Shown: positions 1 to 5,592 of the stretch, piece after piece
Numbering within the stretch: the first letter of the stretch is position 1
How the letters are laid out: the number at the start of each line of letters is the position of its first letter
DNA from: CAYGWP01 sp964353455
GTDB lineage: Bacteria > Planctomycetota > Phycisphaerae > FEN-1346
Direction: 5' to 3'
DNA: 10,586 bases
NCBI GenBank assembly: GCA_964353455.1
Contig: CAYGWP010000086.1
Coordinates: 1 to 10,586, forward strand
Made by a program: the position numbers and the translations under genes
Notes under the pieces: model-generated
The model's database searches: none
What the model saw: the letters and a program-made list of their open reading frames with translations, nothing else
What the model was told of the DNA's origin: nothing

Positions 1-1007
1 CCTTCTTTCCAGCCGTAGAAACACCACTCATGGTTCCCCATGAAGTCCTTGCGGGTCAGCACGGGATGCTCCTTCACCCAGATGACCGCTTGCGAGAAGT
101 AGAGCTTCATCGCCTTCAAGACCGGCGGATAGTTCGCACAATTCGCATAGCCGCCCCAGATGTAGAACCCGCGACCGGGCTCCAACACGCGGGCCATGTT
201 GCCGAACCACGCGTGGAGCATCTTGTCGAACGCCTCGTCCGACATGAAGTCGTTGGCCAGCGGCCGGTCCTTGGGCCGCAACTTCTCCGTCGTGGCGTGC
301 TTGGCACCCTGCCGGGCCACGTCAAACGACTGGTGGTGCGTGAGACCCTGGTGGGCGTCCGACGCAGGGAACGACGACAGGCCGGCCGCGATGGCATTGT
401 TCGAGCGCGGTTCGACCTTCACGTTGTACGGCGGGTCGGTGTTGACCAGGTGGATGGGAGCGCCGGCCAAGAGCCGGTCCACATCCTCGGCCTTGCTGCT
501 ATCGCCGCAGAGCAGCCGGTGGTTGCCCAGAATCCACAGGTCGCCGGGCTTCGTGATCGCCTCGTCGCCCGGCAACGGTACGGCATCGGGGTCGGTGAGC
601 CCCTCGTTGCCGAGCGGGGCCAGGAGCGCCCCGAGTTCCTCTGCCGAGAACCCAAGCAGGTCGAGGTCGAAGTTCAGGCCCTGGAGGTCCTTCAATTCCA
701 GCGGTAGGAGATCCATGTTCCATTCGGCCAGCGACGCCGTCTGGTTGTCGGCAATGCGGTAGGCTTTAACCTGCGCCGGCGTCAGGTCGGTCGCCACGTG
801 GACCGGCACCTGCTTCAGGCCCAGTTTCTGCGCGGCCTTCCAGCGGGTGTGCCCGCAGATGATGACGCCATCGCCGTCCACCACGATGGGCTGGCGGAAC
901 CCGAACTCCCGCAGGCTCTTGGCCACGGCCTCGACGGCTTGGTCGTTCAGCCGGGGGTTCTGCTCGTACGGTCGGATGGATTCTACGCTTACGAGGTTTA
1001 CATCCAT
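1..1007 (-). CDS. ParB-domain DNA methyltransferase (N6-adenine/N4-cytosine type), 3' end off window
   Basis: The frame is open from ATG at 1007 to the left edge, giving 335 residues with no stop. The start is fixed by AAGGAG eight bases upstream. Residues about 5-95 form a ParB/Srx-like domain, with GHTRWKAA at 52-59 in the place of the ParB GERRxRA motif. A linker leads to a methyltransferase domain whose catalytic motif IV reads TDPPYN, with DPPY at 191-194. The later part (WGGYANC, QAVIWVKEHP) continues the N6/N4 methylase fold. In this class the SAM-binding FxGxG motif follows DPPY, so it should lie off the left edge. Such ParB-methylase fusions are common in phages and prophages, where they modify phage DNA, often against host restriction. 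The target site cannot be read. It is divergent from the 118-aa gene, with 94 bp between starts. Catalytic type is certain; base specificity is not. Confidence 0.95.
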   Translation of the reverse strand, partial: MDVNLVSVESIRPYEQNPRLNDQAVEAVAKSLREFGFRQPIVVDGDGVIICGHTRWKAAQKLGLKQVPVHVATDLTPAQVKAYRIADNQTASLAEWNMDLLPLELKDLQGLNFDLDLLGFSAEELGALLAPLGNEGLTDPDAVPLPGDEAITKPGDLWILGNHRLLCGDSSKAEDVDRLLAGAPIHLVNTDPPYNVKVEPRSNNAIAAGLSSFPASDAHQGLTHHQSFDVARQGAKHATTEKLRPKDRPLANDFMSDEAFDKMLHAWFGNMARVLEPGRGFYIWGGYANCANYPPVLKAMKLYFSQAVIWVKEHPVLTRKDFMGNHEWCFYGWKE

Positions 1008-1072
1008 GTCAGATTCTCCTTGTCTGGCTGATGAAAGTGCCCTTGCGGCAGGCGGTCGAGAAGGTATGCTGC

Positions 1073-1081
1073 TGACCAAAC
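1073..1081 (+). promoter_or_regulatory. TGACCAAAC motif upstream of the 118-aa gene (candidate operator)
   Basis: TGACCAAAC occurs here 21 bases before the ATG at 1102, in the 94-bp divergent spacer shared with the methyltransferase gene. The same nine bases recur at 1980-1988 and 2028-2036, and inverted (AGTTTGGTC) at 2003-2011, all before the ATPase gene. A weak promoter-like pair, TTGCGG at 1043-1048 and TATGCT at 1065-1070 with a 16-bp spacer, would put the transcript start inside this motif. That promoter is inference only; the recurrence of the nine bases is seen directly. Confidence 0.35.
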
Positions 1082-1101
1082 CACTGAAACGGAGGACGCA
1101 C

Positions 1102-1458
1102 ATGCGACGAGAACGGCGGCGGGCCTTGCACTACCTCGCAAACTCCCTGTGCGACGGAACGGTCTTGGCAGCCTACCCCATTCGCAAGCCGACGCCCAAA
1201 GTCATGAAACGGGACCATCTTGCAGTCGACGAGGACGGTGTTTGCCGGGAATGGCTGGACACGGGCAGCGGGTTGGCCATCTCCCAAGACGCGGGCCGCT
1301 TCCGCTTCATGGACATCATCTCGGCTAACCTGAACACACGCCGGGCAATTCGACACCTCGTACTTCCGCGTTTGGCAGTGCTGCAGCAGCAGGTGGAGGC
1401 CGTGCAAGGCCAACTTGACCGGATTGAGCGACTGCTTGCTGATCGGCCCGGTATCTGA
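1102..1458 (+). CDS. Hypothetical 118-aa protein with C-terminal coiled coil
   Basis: I do not recognise this protein. ATG at 1102 is preceded by GGAGG at 1091-1095, six bases away, which favours it over the in-frame ATG further upstream at 1066. The N-terminus is very basic (MRRERRRALH). The middle (about 35-70) looks like a small globular region with DEDG, REW and FRFMD segments. The C-terminus from about 88 to 112 has Leu/Val/Ile at 91, 94, 98, 101, 105, 108 and 112, a clean 3-4 heptad pattern, so the protein probably oligomerises through a coiled coil. No transmembrane segment or signal peptide is seen. It opens the plus-strand cassette and carries the same upstream motif as the ATPase gene. 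Its basic end could bind nucleic acid, but it has no recognisable helix-turn-helix. An opposite-strand frame across the same region is less protein-like. Confidence 0.7.
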   Translation: MRRERRRALHYLANSLCDGTVLAAYPIRKPTPKVMKRDHLAVDEDGVCREWLDTGSGLAISQDAGRFRFMDIISANLNTRRAIRHLVLPRLAVLQQQVEAVQGQLDRIERLLADRPGI

Positions 1459-2053
1459 AGCAGCCAGTATCCTCTGCCGCCGGCCGGTCAACGTCTGTTG
1501 GATCTCGGTCTGCGTACCCGAGGGATGGCCGGCCTTGTGATTGTGGCTCATGCTAACTCGACGACACACGGTCTTCGCTCCTTGCCACGGCCTACGTTGT
1601 GGCATACGCCTCTGGCTCCCCAGGTCCCTCAAGGCTGACGTTGGCGGTACTCCCCCCAACACAGACCACGCATGGGCCGGCATCCGCACCTTCGGTCCTC
1701 ACACCACTGTGTGGCCAGGCAGTGCCCGCGCCGCGGCCACCCCGTTGCTGCCCCCGGACGCCCACGTTCGCCCCCGTGGCGGCCGGGGCCGCCCGAGCGT
1801 AGGACTCGCCAACGAGGCCGCCCCGGGTAGCCCGCGGGCCGACCTGGGCCGTGTTTTCGCGCGCAACAAACAAACAGCCGGTTGCCGACTCCTTCGCGTG
1901 CCCAAGACGGCGTCTCTGGGCCTGGAAGTACCTATCGCCTGCCGTCGATATGTCGCACAGACATGCCGAATCGGCGATCTGACCAAACTCGTGCCAGACC
2001 GTAGTTTGGTCGGATCGGCTTTCCCCTTGACCAAACTTCGGGCACTCCGCAGA
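1459..2053. other. Gap of about 595 bp without a convincing gene
   Basis: No gene here meets my standard. The plus frame joined to the ATPase is open from 1541 but translates to a Pro/Arg/Ala-rich sequence with no domain and no ribosome site, so it is read as untranslated. On the minus strand an ATG at 1553 starts a frame (MSHNHKAGHPSG...) whose first 35-40 residues look more gene-like, but it then runs across the 118-aa gene and has only a weak ribosome site. Small GC-rich dyads occur (GGCGGC/GCCGCC at 1778-1793, CACAC/GTGTG at 1700-1713) without T-tracts, so they are not terminators. No tRNA is seen. The gap ends in the operator-like repeats at 1980-2037. It may be a degraded gene or a junction left by insertion of the cassette. 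Confidence 0.5.
1980..2037 (+). promoter_or_regulatory. Operator-like array: perfect 9-bp dyad plus third copy before the ATPase gene
   Basis: GACCAAACT at 1981-1989 and its exact complement AGTTTGGTC at 2003-2011 form a dyad with a 13-base spacer. A third, direct copy lies at 2029-2037; the direct copies start 48 bp apart. With the base before, TGACCAAACT is identical in both direct copies. The array ends 25 bp before the ATG at 2063. It could be the binding site of a dimeric repressor, or the dyad could fold in RNA as a 9-bp hairpin. No T-tract follows, so it is not an ordinary terminator. Confidence 0.5.
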
Positions 2054-2055
2054 AT
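2027..2055 (+). promoter_or_regulatory. Candidate sigma-70-like promoter of the ATPase/HEAT operon
   Basis: TTGACC at 2027-2032 matches five of six bases of the -35 consensus, and CAGAAT at 2050-2055 matches four of six of the -10, with an ideal 17-bp spacer. The -35 box overlaps the third TGACCAAAC copy, a position where a bound repressor would block polymerase. The start of transcription would fall near 2062, next to the ATG at 2063, implying a leaderless mRNA. That would explain why no ribosome site is seen there. All of this is inference from sequence match. Confidence 0.28.
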
Positions 2056-2062
2056 GGTCGGC

Positions 2063-3283
2063 ATGAAAGAACGCTCGCTTGCACAACCCGTCGAGCAGTT
2101 CGCCCTGGCCGAGCACAAGATCGCCTTCGTCTCCGGCCCGCGCCAGTGCGGCAAGACGACGCTCGCCAAAATGCTCTTGCGCAAACGGAAGGTCGGGCTC
2201 TACCGGAACTGGGATGAGATTGAGTTCCGTCGGGCGTGGGCCAAAAACCCTTCGGCCATTGTCCCGCACAGCGAGGGCAAGGACGTGCCCCTGGTCGTCT
2301 TCGACGAGATTCACAAGGACCGGCGCTGGAAGCGGAACCTGAAGGGCGTGTTCGACACGCTGGAATCCCCCTGCGACTTCATCGTCACCGGTAGCGCCCG
2401 ATTGAACGTTTACATGAAGGGCAGTGACAGTCTTCTCGGACGGCACCTCAGTTTCCGGCTGCATCCCTTCTCGATGCGGGAACTGGAGCGGGCCGATGTC
2501 CTGCCGCCAGACGAGATGCACGAGGCGCTTTTCTCCAGAGCCGAACGCCCGGGCAAGGCCGTCGAAGAGCGCCTGGCGTCGCTCATGGCCTACGGGCCGT
2601 TCCCCGAGCCGCTGCTGGCGCAGGATGCCCGCAAGGCGCGCCTTTGGCGGCGTAACCGCGAGCAACTGGTCATTCGGGAGGACTTGCGGGACATCAGCCG
2701 CCTGCCTGACCTGGGGCGCATCGAGATGATGACGGCCCTGCTCCCTGAGCGGGTAGGTTCTCTCTTCAGCATGGCCTCGCTCAGGGAAGACCTGGAGGTC
2801 GGCTTCGACTCCGTTAGGCGCTGGATGTCCTACCTTAAGGGGCTGTACTACCTCTTCGAGATCAAGCCCTACAGCCGCAAAATACCCCGTTCGCTGCGCC
2901 GCGAAGGCAAGGTCTACCTGTGGGACTTCGGCATCATCAAGGACGAGGCCGCCCGCTTCGAAAACCTCGTGGCCTGCCACCTGTTGAAGACCTGCCACTT
3001 CTGGACGGACACAGGCGAGGGTGAGTTCGAGTTGTTCTTCCTTCGCAACAAGGAGAAACAGGAGATCGACTTCCTGATCGTTCGTGATGGCGAGCCGTGG
3101 CTGCCGGTCGAGGTCAAACAGGCCGACACGCAGCCTTCCGAGAACTGGCGCCGCTTCGCCAAACTTCTGCCCTGCAAGAAGGGCCTCCAGCTCGTCTACC
3201 AGCCCGCGTGGAACACCCACGCGATTGGCGACATGCATGTCCTCGTGGCCGGCGCTGCCGAGGCGCTTCGCTACCTCGCGTGA
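2063..3283 (+). CDS. AAA ATPase with C-terminal DUF4143 (PD-(D/E)XK-like) domain
   Basis: A 406-residue protein of the AAA_14-DUF4143 family, close to the usual size of 380-450. Walker A is GPRQCGKT at 25-32, Walker B VVFDE with D81-E82, and a sensor-like TGS at 109-111 follows. The C-terminal domain has EIDFLI (D336) and then VEVK (E350, K352), the spacing of a PD-(D/E)XK nuclease active site, so the nuclease-like core looks intact. The family is widespread, with few members tested; roles in DNA-linked defence or stress are suspected, not established. No ribosome site is seen before ATG 2063 or the in-frame ATG at 2054; 2063 is chosen because family members usually begin just before such a segment and a leaderless start is plausible. 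The frame stays open upstream to 1541, but that part is not protein-like. A helical-repeat gene follows after 9 bp and is probably its partner. Confidence 0.93.
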   Translation: MKERSLAQPVEQFALAEHKIAFVSGPRQCGKTTLAKMLLRKRKVGLYRNWDEIEFRRAWAKNPSAIVPHSEGKDVPLVVFDEIHKDRRWKRNLKGVFDTLESPCDFIVTGSARLNVYMKGSDSLLGRHLSFRLHPFSMRELERADVLPPDEMHEALFSRAERPGKAVEERLASLMAYGPFPEPLLAQDARKARLWRRNREQLVIREDLRDISRLPDLGRIEMMTALLPERVGSLFSMASLREDLEVGFDSVRRWMSYLKGLYYLFEIKPYSRKIPRSLRREGKVYLWDFGIIKDEAARFENLVACHLLKTCHFWTDTGEGEFELFFLRNKEKQEIDFLIVRDGEPWLPVEVKQADTQPSENWRRFAKLLPCKKGLQLVYQPAWNTHAIGDMHVLVAGAAEALRYLA

Positions 3284-3292
3284 GGATTTCGG

Positions 3293-4462
3293 ATGCTTAT
3301 TTCCGAAGACCGAATCCGCGCCGCGATTCTCAGCCCCATTGGGGCGGTTCGCTCCCGCGCCCTGAAGTTCTGGCGAGGGGAACACCGCATGGACCCCTCG
3401 GTGATGCCCATCGTGATCCAGGCCACAAGGAAGTACGGCCACGCAGAGTCGTTCGGCCTGCTGCGAGCAGCCGATCACCTGGCCCAGACGCCCGAAACCA
3501 TTGACTGGCTCATCCAGGAACTGGAGCAGCCGCTCGACCTGGAGGAGATCGACGAGGACAACTACCGCTTCGCCGTCGCCCTGATTCTGATTCACGCCGA
3601 TCCCCCGCTGCTGGTTCCCCGACACAGGGCCATCCACCGGCTGTCCCTTTTCCCGGCGCAGCTGGCGGAGACACTGGATCGCCGAGTGCGGTTCTCGCTG
3701 TTGGAATGGCCGGCGCTCTGGCAGGAGATGGAAGAGTTCGGCCAGCGTCTCATGACACAGGAAACGCTCACGGGGCATGATCTTCGTTTTTCGGGCGACT
3801 TGGTGGAGGCCCTCGGACGACACCGCGAGGGGGCGGACCAGGTTATGCGAGCCATCAACATGAAGGTGCCGGCCAGCAAGAGGGAACTGACGGAATGCGT
3901 GCTGCCGGAACTGCTTCGCATCGCCAGCAAGATGAAACTTCGCAGTGCGATTCCGCATCTCCTTTTCAACATCGCCACGGACGAAGACGCTGACGCCTTG
4001 CTGGACGCCTGTATCTTCGGCCTCAGCGACATCGGCCTGGACAAGGTCGTGGAGAGCGTGGCGATGGCTTGGCGGACGTCTTCCTCGGACACGCGAGGGG
4101 CCTTCTGCGACGTGCTGGGCAACATCCGCAGCGAGTGCTCCTTCCAGTGGAGCGTGCGCCTCCTGGAGGAAGACAACGATCTGGACGTGGCCGTGCGGCT
4201 GGGGGCTGTAGTCCTCGGCCAGTTCCAGACCGAAGGCGTAAGCACCGCACGCGAGGTCGCCCTGCGCGCATCGCAGGAGATCGCGCCCGATCCGAACGAC
4301 TGGATGTGGCGCGAGGTGCGCGACCTGCGGTACGACTTGGTGATTATGAGCCACATCGCCGGTGTGGAGTTTCCCGAACTGGCAGAGTGGCAGTCCGAAG
4401 CAGAGCAGGACAACTACGGCTGGTTCAGCAGCGCGCCAGTACGCATCGCCGAGAATTTCTGA
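3293..4462 (+). CDS. Helical-repeat (HEAT-like) protein, 389 aa, partner of the ATPase
   Basis: ATG at 3293 lies nine bases after the ATPase stop; GAGGA, overlapping that stop codon, is its ribosome site, so the two genes are probably translated together. The protein is almost wholly helical by eye. It begins with a HEAT-like helix pair (MLISEDRIRAAIL, then AVRSRALKFW), and the C-terminal half has repeated helix units (about 215-310), such as ALLDACIFGLSDIG, DTRGAFCDVLGNI and VAVRLGAVVLG. There is no catalytic motif, membrane segment or signal peptide. HEAT-like solenoids act as scaffolds that hold proteins or nucleic acids. I infer it recruits or restrains the ATPase-nuclease, or senses a trigger for it. 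I recall similar HEAT-type proteins of this length in GC-rich bacteria, but cannot name a family. Fold is fairly sure; function unknown. Confidence 0.83.
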   Translation: MLISEDRIRAAILSPIGAVRSRALKFWRGEHRMDPSVMPIVIQATRKYGHAESFGLLRAADHLAQTPETIDWLIQELEQPLDLEEIDEDNYRFAVALILIHADPPLLVPRHRAIHRLSLFPAQLAETLDRRVRFSLLEWPALWQEMEEFGQRLMTQETLTGHDLRFSGDLVEALGRHREGADQVMRAINMKVPASKRELTECVLPELLRIASKMKLRSAIPHLLFNIATDEDADALLDACIFGLSDIGLDKVVESVAMAWRTSSSDTRGAFCDVLGNIRSECSFQWSVRLLEEDNDLDVAVRLGAVVLGQFQTEGVSTAREVALRASQEIAPDPNDWMWREVRDLRYDLVIMSHIAGVEFPELAEWQSEAEQDNYGWFSSAPVRIAENF

Positions 4463-4541
4463 GCCTGTAAAGCCCACCACTTCAGACCTCGCTTCCCATT
4501 CTTGGACCATACTTCCTCACCGGCAGCTGCGGTGCGGGCGG

Positions 4542-4694
4542 CTACTTGCCGAACCACTCCCAGACCGGTTCGCTGTAATTCGGCATGACCTTCACGCGGC
4601 CGTCGGCCAGCGTCTCGACCGTCGCCAGGTACAGGACCGCAATGGGCTGCTGCTTCACCGGCAGGTCCAGCGGGATGGCGTCGATGTCGATCAC
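4542..4694 (-). CDS. Small 50-aa protein coupled to the resolvase gene
   Basis: GTG at 4694 overlaps the resolvase stop as GTGA, and GGAGG (4702-4706 on the plus strand) lies seven bases upstream. The product begins MIDIDAIPLDLPVK and ends VPNY-like region then EPVWEWFGK, stopping at TAG 4542-4544. It is acidic at the N-terminus, with a short hydrophobic strand (IAVLYLATVETL) and an aromatic tail, which suggests a small beta-rich domain. I recognise no family. Good ribosome site, overlap with a real gene and GC-rich third codon positions favour a real gene. As the last gene of the minus operon it may be an accessory of replication or a small host-takeover protein; neither is shown. Confidence 0.6.
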   Translation of the reverse strand: MIDIDAIPLDLPVKQQPIAVLYLATVETLADGRVKVMPNYSEPVWEWFGK

Positions 4695-5053
4695 GCCACA
4701 GCCTCCACCGCGATCTCGACGCGAGGGTCGGTGCGGTCCACGTACTGCTCGACGGGCATGTGAATCATCCCTGCGTCGTTGGTGATCACTTTCGCATCGG
4801 CGATGCCATCGAATGCGGGCTTCAGCGATGCCAGGAGGTTGTCGCGGTCGCGGCGCCGGCGGGTGCGGAAGAAGAACCGCGACGTCACTCGGGCCAGGGG
4901 CAACGGATGCACGGGACGTTCTGCAAGTGACGACAGGTACGCCGCCTCGCGGTAGCGCCGCACCGCCCTGGCCTTGACCGCCCAGTGCGGCCGGGCGTTG
5001 GGCGACAACTCCCGCGGCGGCAACGGCAGCACGACGATCATCGGCGTCCCCAT
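4691..5053 (-). CDS. rusA: RusA-like Holliday junction resolvase
   Basis: The 120-residue product matches the size and pattern of the RusA family, phage-derived endonucleases that cut four-way junctions symmetrically in a dimer with Mg2+. The start is taken as ATG 5053 (GGGAG five bases upstream); a GTG at 5056 is equally possible. Early residues VLPLPPRELSPNARPHW match the family N-terminus. The catalytic stretch is RRRDRDNLL with D69 and D71, then SLKPAFDG (K78, D82) and VITND with D93. These correspond to the aspartates and lysine known to be essential in E. coli RusA (D70, D72, D91, K76), so the enzyme looks active. It would clear recombination or replication intermediates before packaging. 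The 50-aa gene overlaps its stop by four bases; the candidate origin lies just upstream. Confidence 0.92.
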   Translation of the reverse strand: MGTPMIVVLPLPPRELSPNARPHWAVKARAVRRYREAAYLSSLAERPVHPLPLARVTSRFFFRTRRRRDRDNLLASLKPAFDGIADAKVITNDAGMIHMPVEQYVDRTDPRVEIAVEAVA

Positions 5054-5083
5054 CACAACTCCCTCTGGCTTCCGCCTAACAGC

Positions 5084-5223
5084 GAATTACTAATTTCTAG
5101 TTTCCTATTACTCTTCTTCCTGATAACGCCGTTCCTCTTCTCTTCTTTTCTCTTCTCTGGTCTCGCTTTTGTCCGCTTCCGCGGCGGACAAGACGCGGAC
5201 AAATGTCGGACAGAAAACGGACA
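5084..5223 (-). other. Candidate phage replication origin: 11-bp iterons plus AT-rich, purine-asymmetric tract
   Basis: Between the initiator-like gene and the resolvase, CGGACA (plus strand) begins at 5185, 5196, 5207 and 5218, exactly 11 bp apart, so all four face the same side of the helix. An inverted copy, TGTCCG, is at 5170-5175; with the nearest copy it makes a perfect 8-bp dyad, TTGTCCGC/GCGGACAA (5169-5176 and 5184-5191). Next to this is a 27-nt pure pyrimidine run at 5132-5158 (purine on the coding strand), then an AT-rich island at about 5084-5110, striking in such GC-rich DNA. Lambda has the same order: initiator gene, four iterons, AT-rich purine-biased tract. A 45-codon frame (5234 to 5097) crosses the repeats but is probably not a gene. 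The other reading is a cooperative operator array. Confidence 0.5.
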
Positions 5224-5238
5224 TAGGGTTGCATCGTC

Positions 5239-5592
5239 TCAACTCCCCTCTTCCCGCCGCCGACGTTTCCGTTCGGTGTCCATCGCCCGTTTTTTTGCCG
5301 ACTCGCCGTTGTGCCGGTCAAAGTTCGGGATGACCACGCCGCGCTCGTCCACGAGCAGCCATCCGGCCTCGGCCAGCGCCGCGGCAAACCCCTCGTGCTC
5401 GACAATGGCGTCGATGTCCACCGGCCGGATGCCATCGATGGTGCCGTCGGTCGTCTGGCCATCGGCCCACGCCCAGAAGCGGACGCAGAGGCCCACGACG
5501 TGGTCGCGGGCGAGAGCCAACCGCCGCGCCGTGACGAAGACCTCGCGCTGGTCGCGGACGTTCGTGCGCACTTTGATCCACGGCACTGCCAC
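5239..5592 (-). CDS. Putative phage replication initiator / replisome organiser, N-terminal winged-helix type
   Basis: The start is GTG at 5592, sharing one base with the primase stop (TAGTG), with GGAGG eight bases upstream; a second GTG at 5586 is possible. The 117-residue product begins VPWIKVRTNVRDQREVF, has a helical core (RRLALARDHVVGLCVRFWAWA), a turn rich in Asp/Gly (DGTIDGI) and the close VVIPNFDRHNGESAKKRAMD, followed by a very basic tail. That closing motif (FxRHNG...SAKKRA) recurs in phage proteins related to replisome organisers and lambda O N-terminal domains. I infer a winged-helix DNA binder acting on the adjacent 11-bp repeats. A run of seven A's sits at the AKK codons. It is shorter than full-length O-type proteins, so it may be only the DNA-binding part. 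Fold call is moderate, function an inference from context. Confidence 0.68.
   Translation of the reverse strand: MAVPWIKVRTNVRDQREVFVTARRLALARDHVVGLCVRFWAWADGQTTDGTIDGIRPVDIDAIVEHEGFAAALAEAGWLLVDERGVVIPNFDRHNGESAKKRAMDTERKRRRREEGS

Noticed and set aside
30..707. Plus-strand open frame of 225 codons at the left edge
   Set aside because: It lies opposite the ParB-methyltransferase frame, which has a ribosome site, the ParB motif and DPPY; the plus frame has none.
1009..1689. Minus-strand frame across the 118-aa gene
   Set aside because: Weak ribosome site and shadow-like composition over most of its length; the plus-strand gene has GGAGG at the right spacing and a regular heptad pattern. The first 35-40 residues from 1553 remain uncertain.
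1541..2062. N-terminal extension of the ATPase frame back to 1541
   Set aside because: Pro/Arg/Ala-rich with no domain and no ribosome site, and it would read through the operator-like repeats; family members begin near residue M at 2063.
1592..4510. A 972-codon open frame on the minus strand across the whole plus-strand cassette
   Set aside because: It is antisense to two genes with clear domains (Walker A/B and D/ExK in the ATPase, helical repeats in the partner). Its own translation is rich in His, Gln, Val and Leu with no domain; it is a by-product of GC-biased codon use.
4463..4541. Bidirectional terminator between the convergent operons
   Set aside because: Only an imperfect short dyad around CAGCTG (4519-4533) and no T-tract on either side.
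5169..5191. The 8-bp dyad TTGTCCGC/GCGGACAA as a terminator of the upstream operon
   Set aside because: No run of T follows on either strand; it is better explained as part of the repeat array.
5097..5234. 45-aa frame (MQPYVRFLSDICPRL...) with GGGGAG eight bases before ATG
   Set aside because: It reads straight through the 11-bp repeats and the purine tract, so its sequence (many AGA/AAG codons) is dictated by those; unlike neighbouring codon use. Kept only as a note under the origin.
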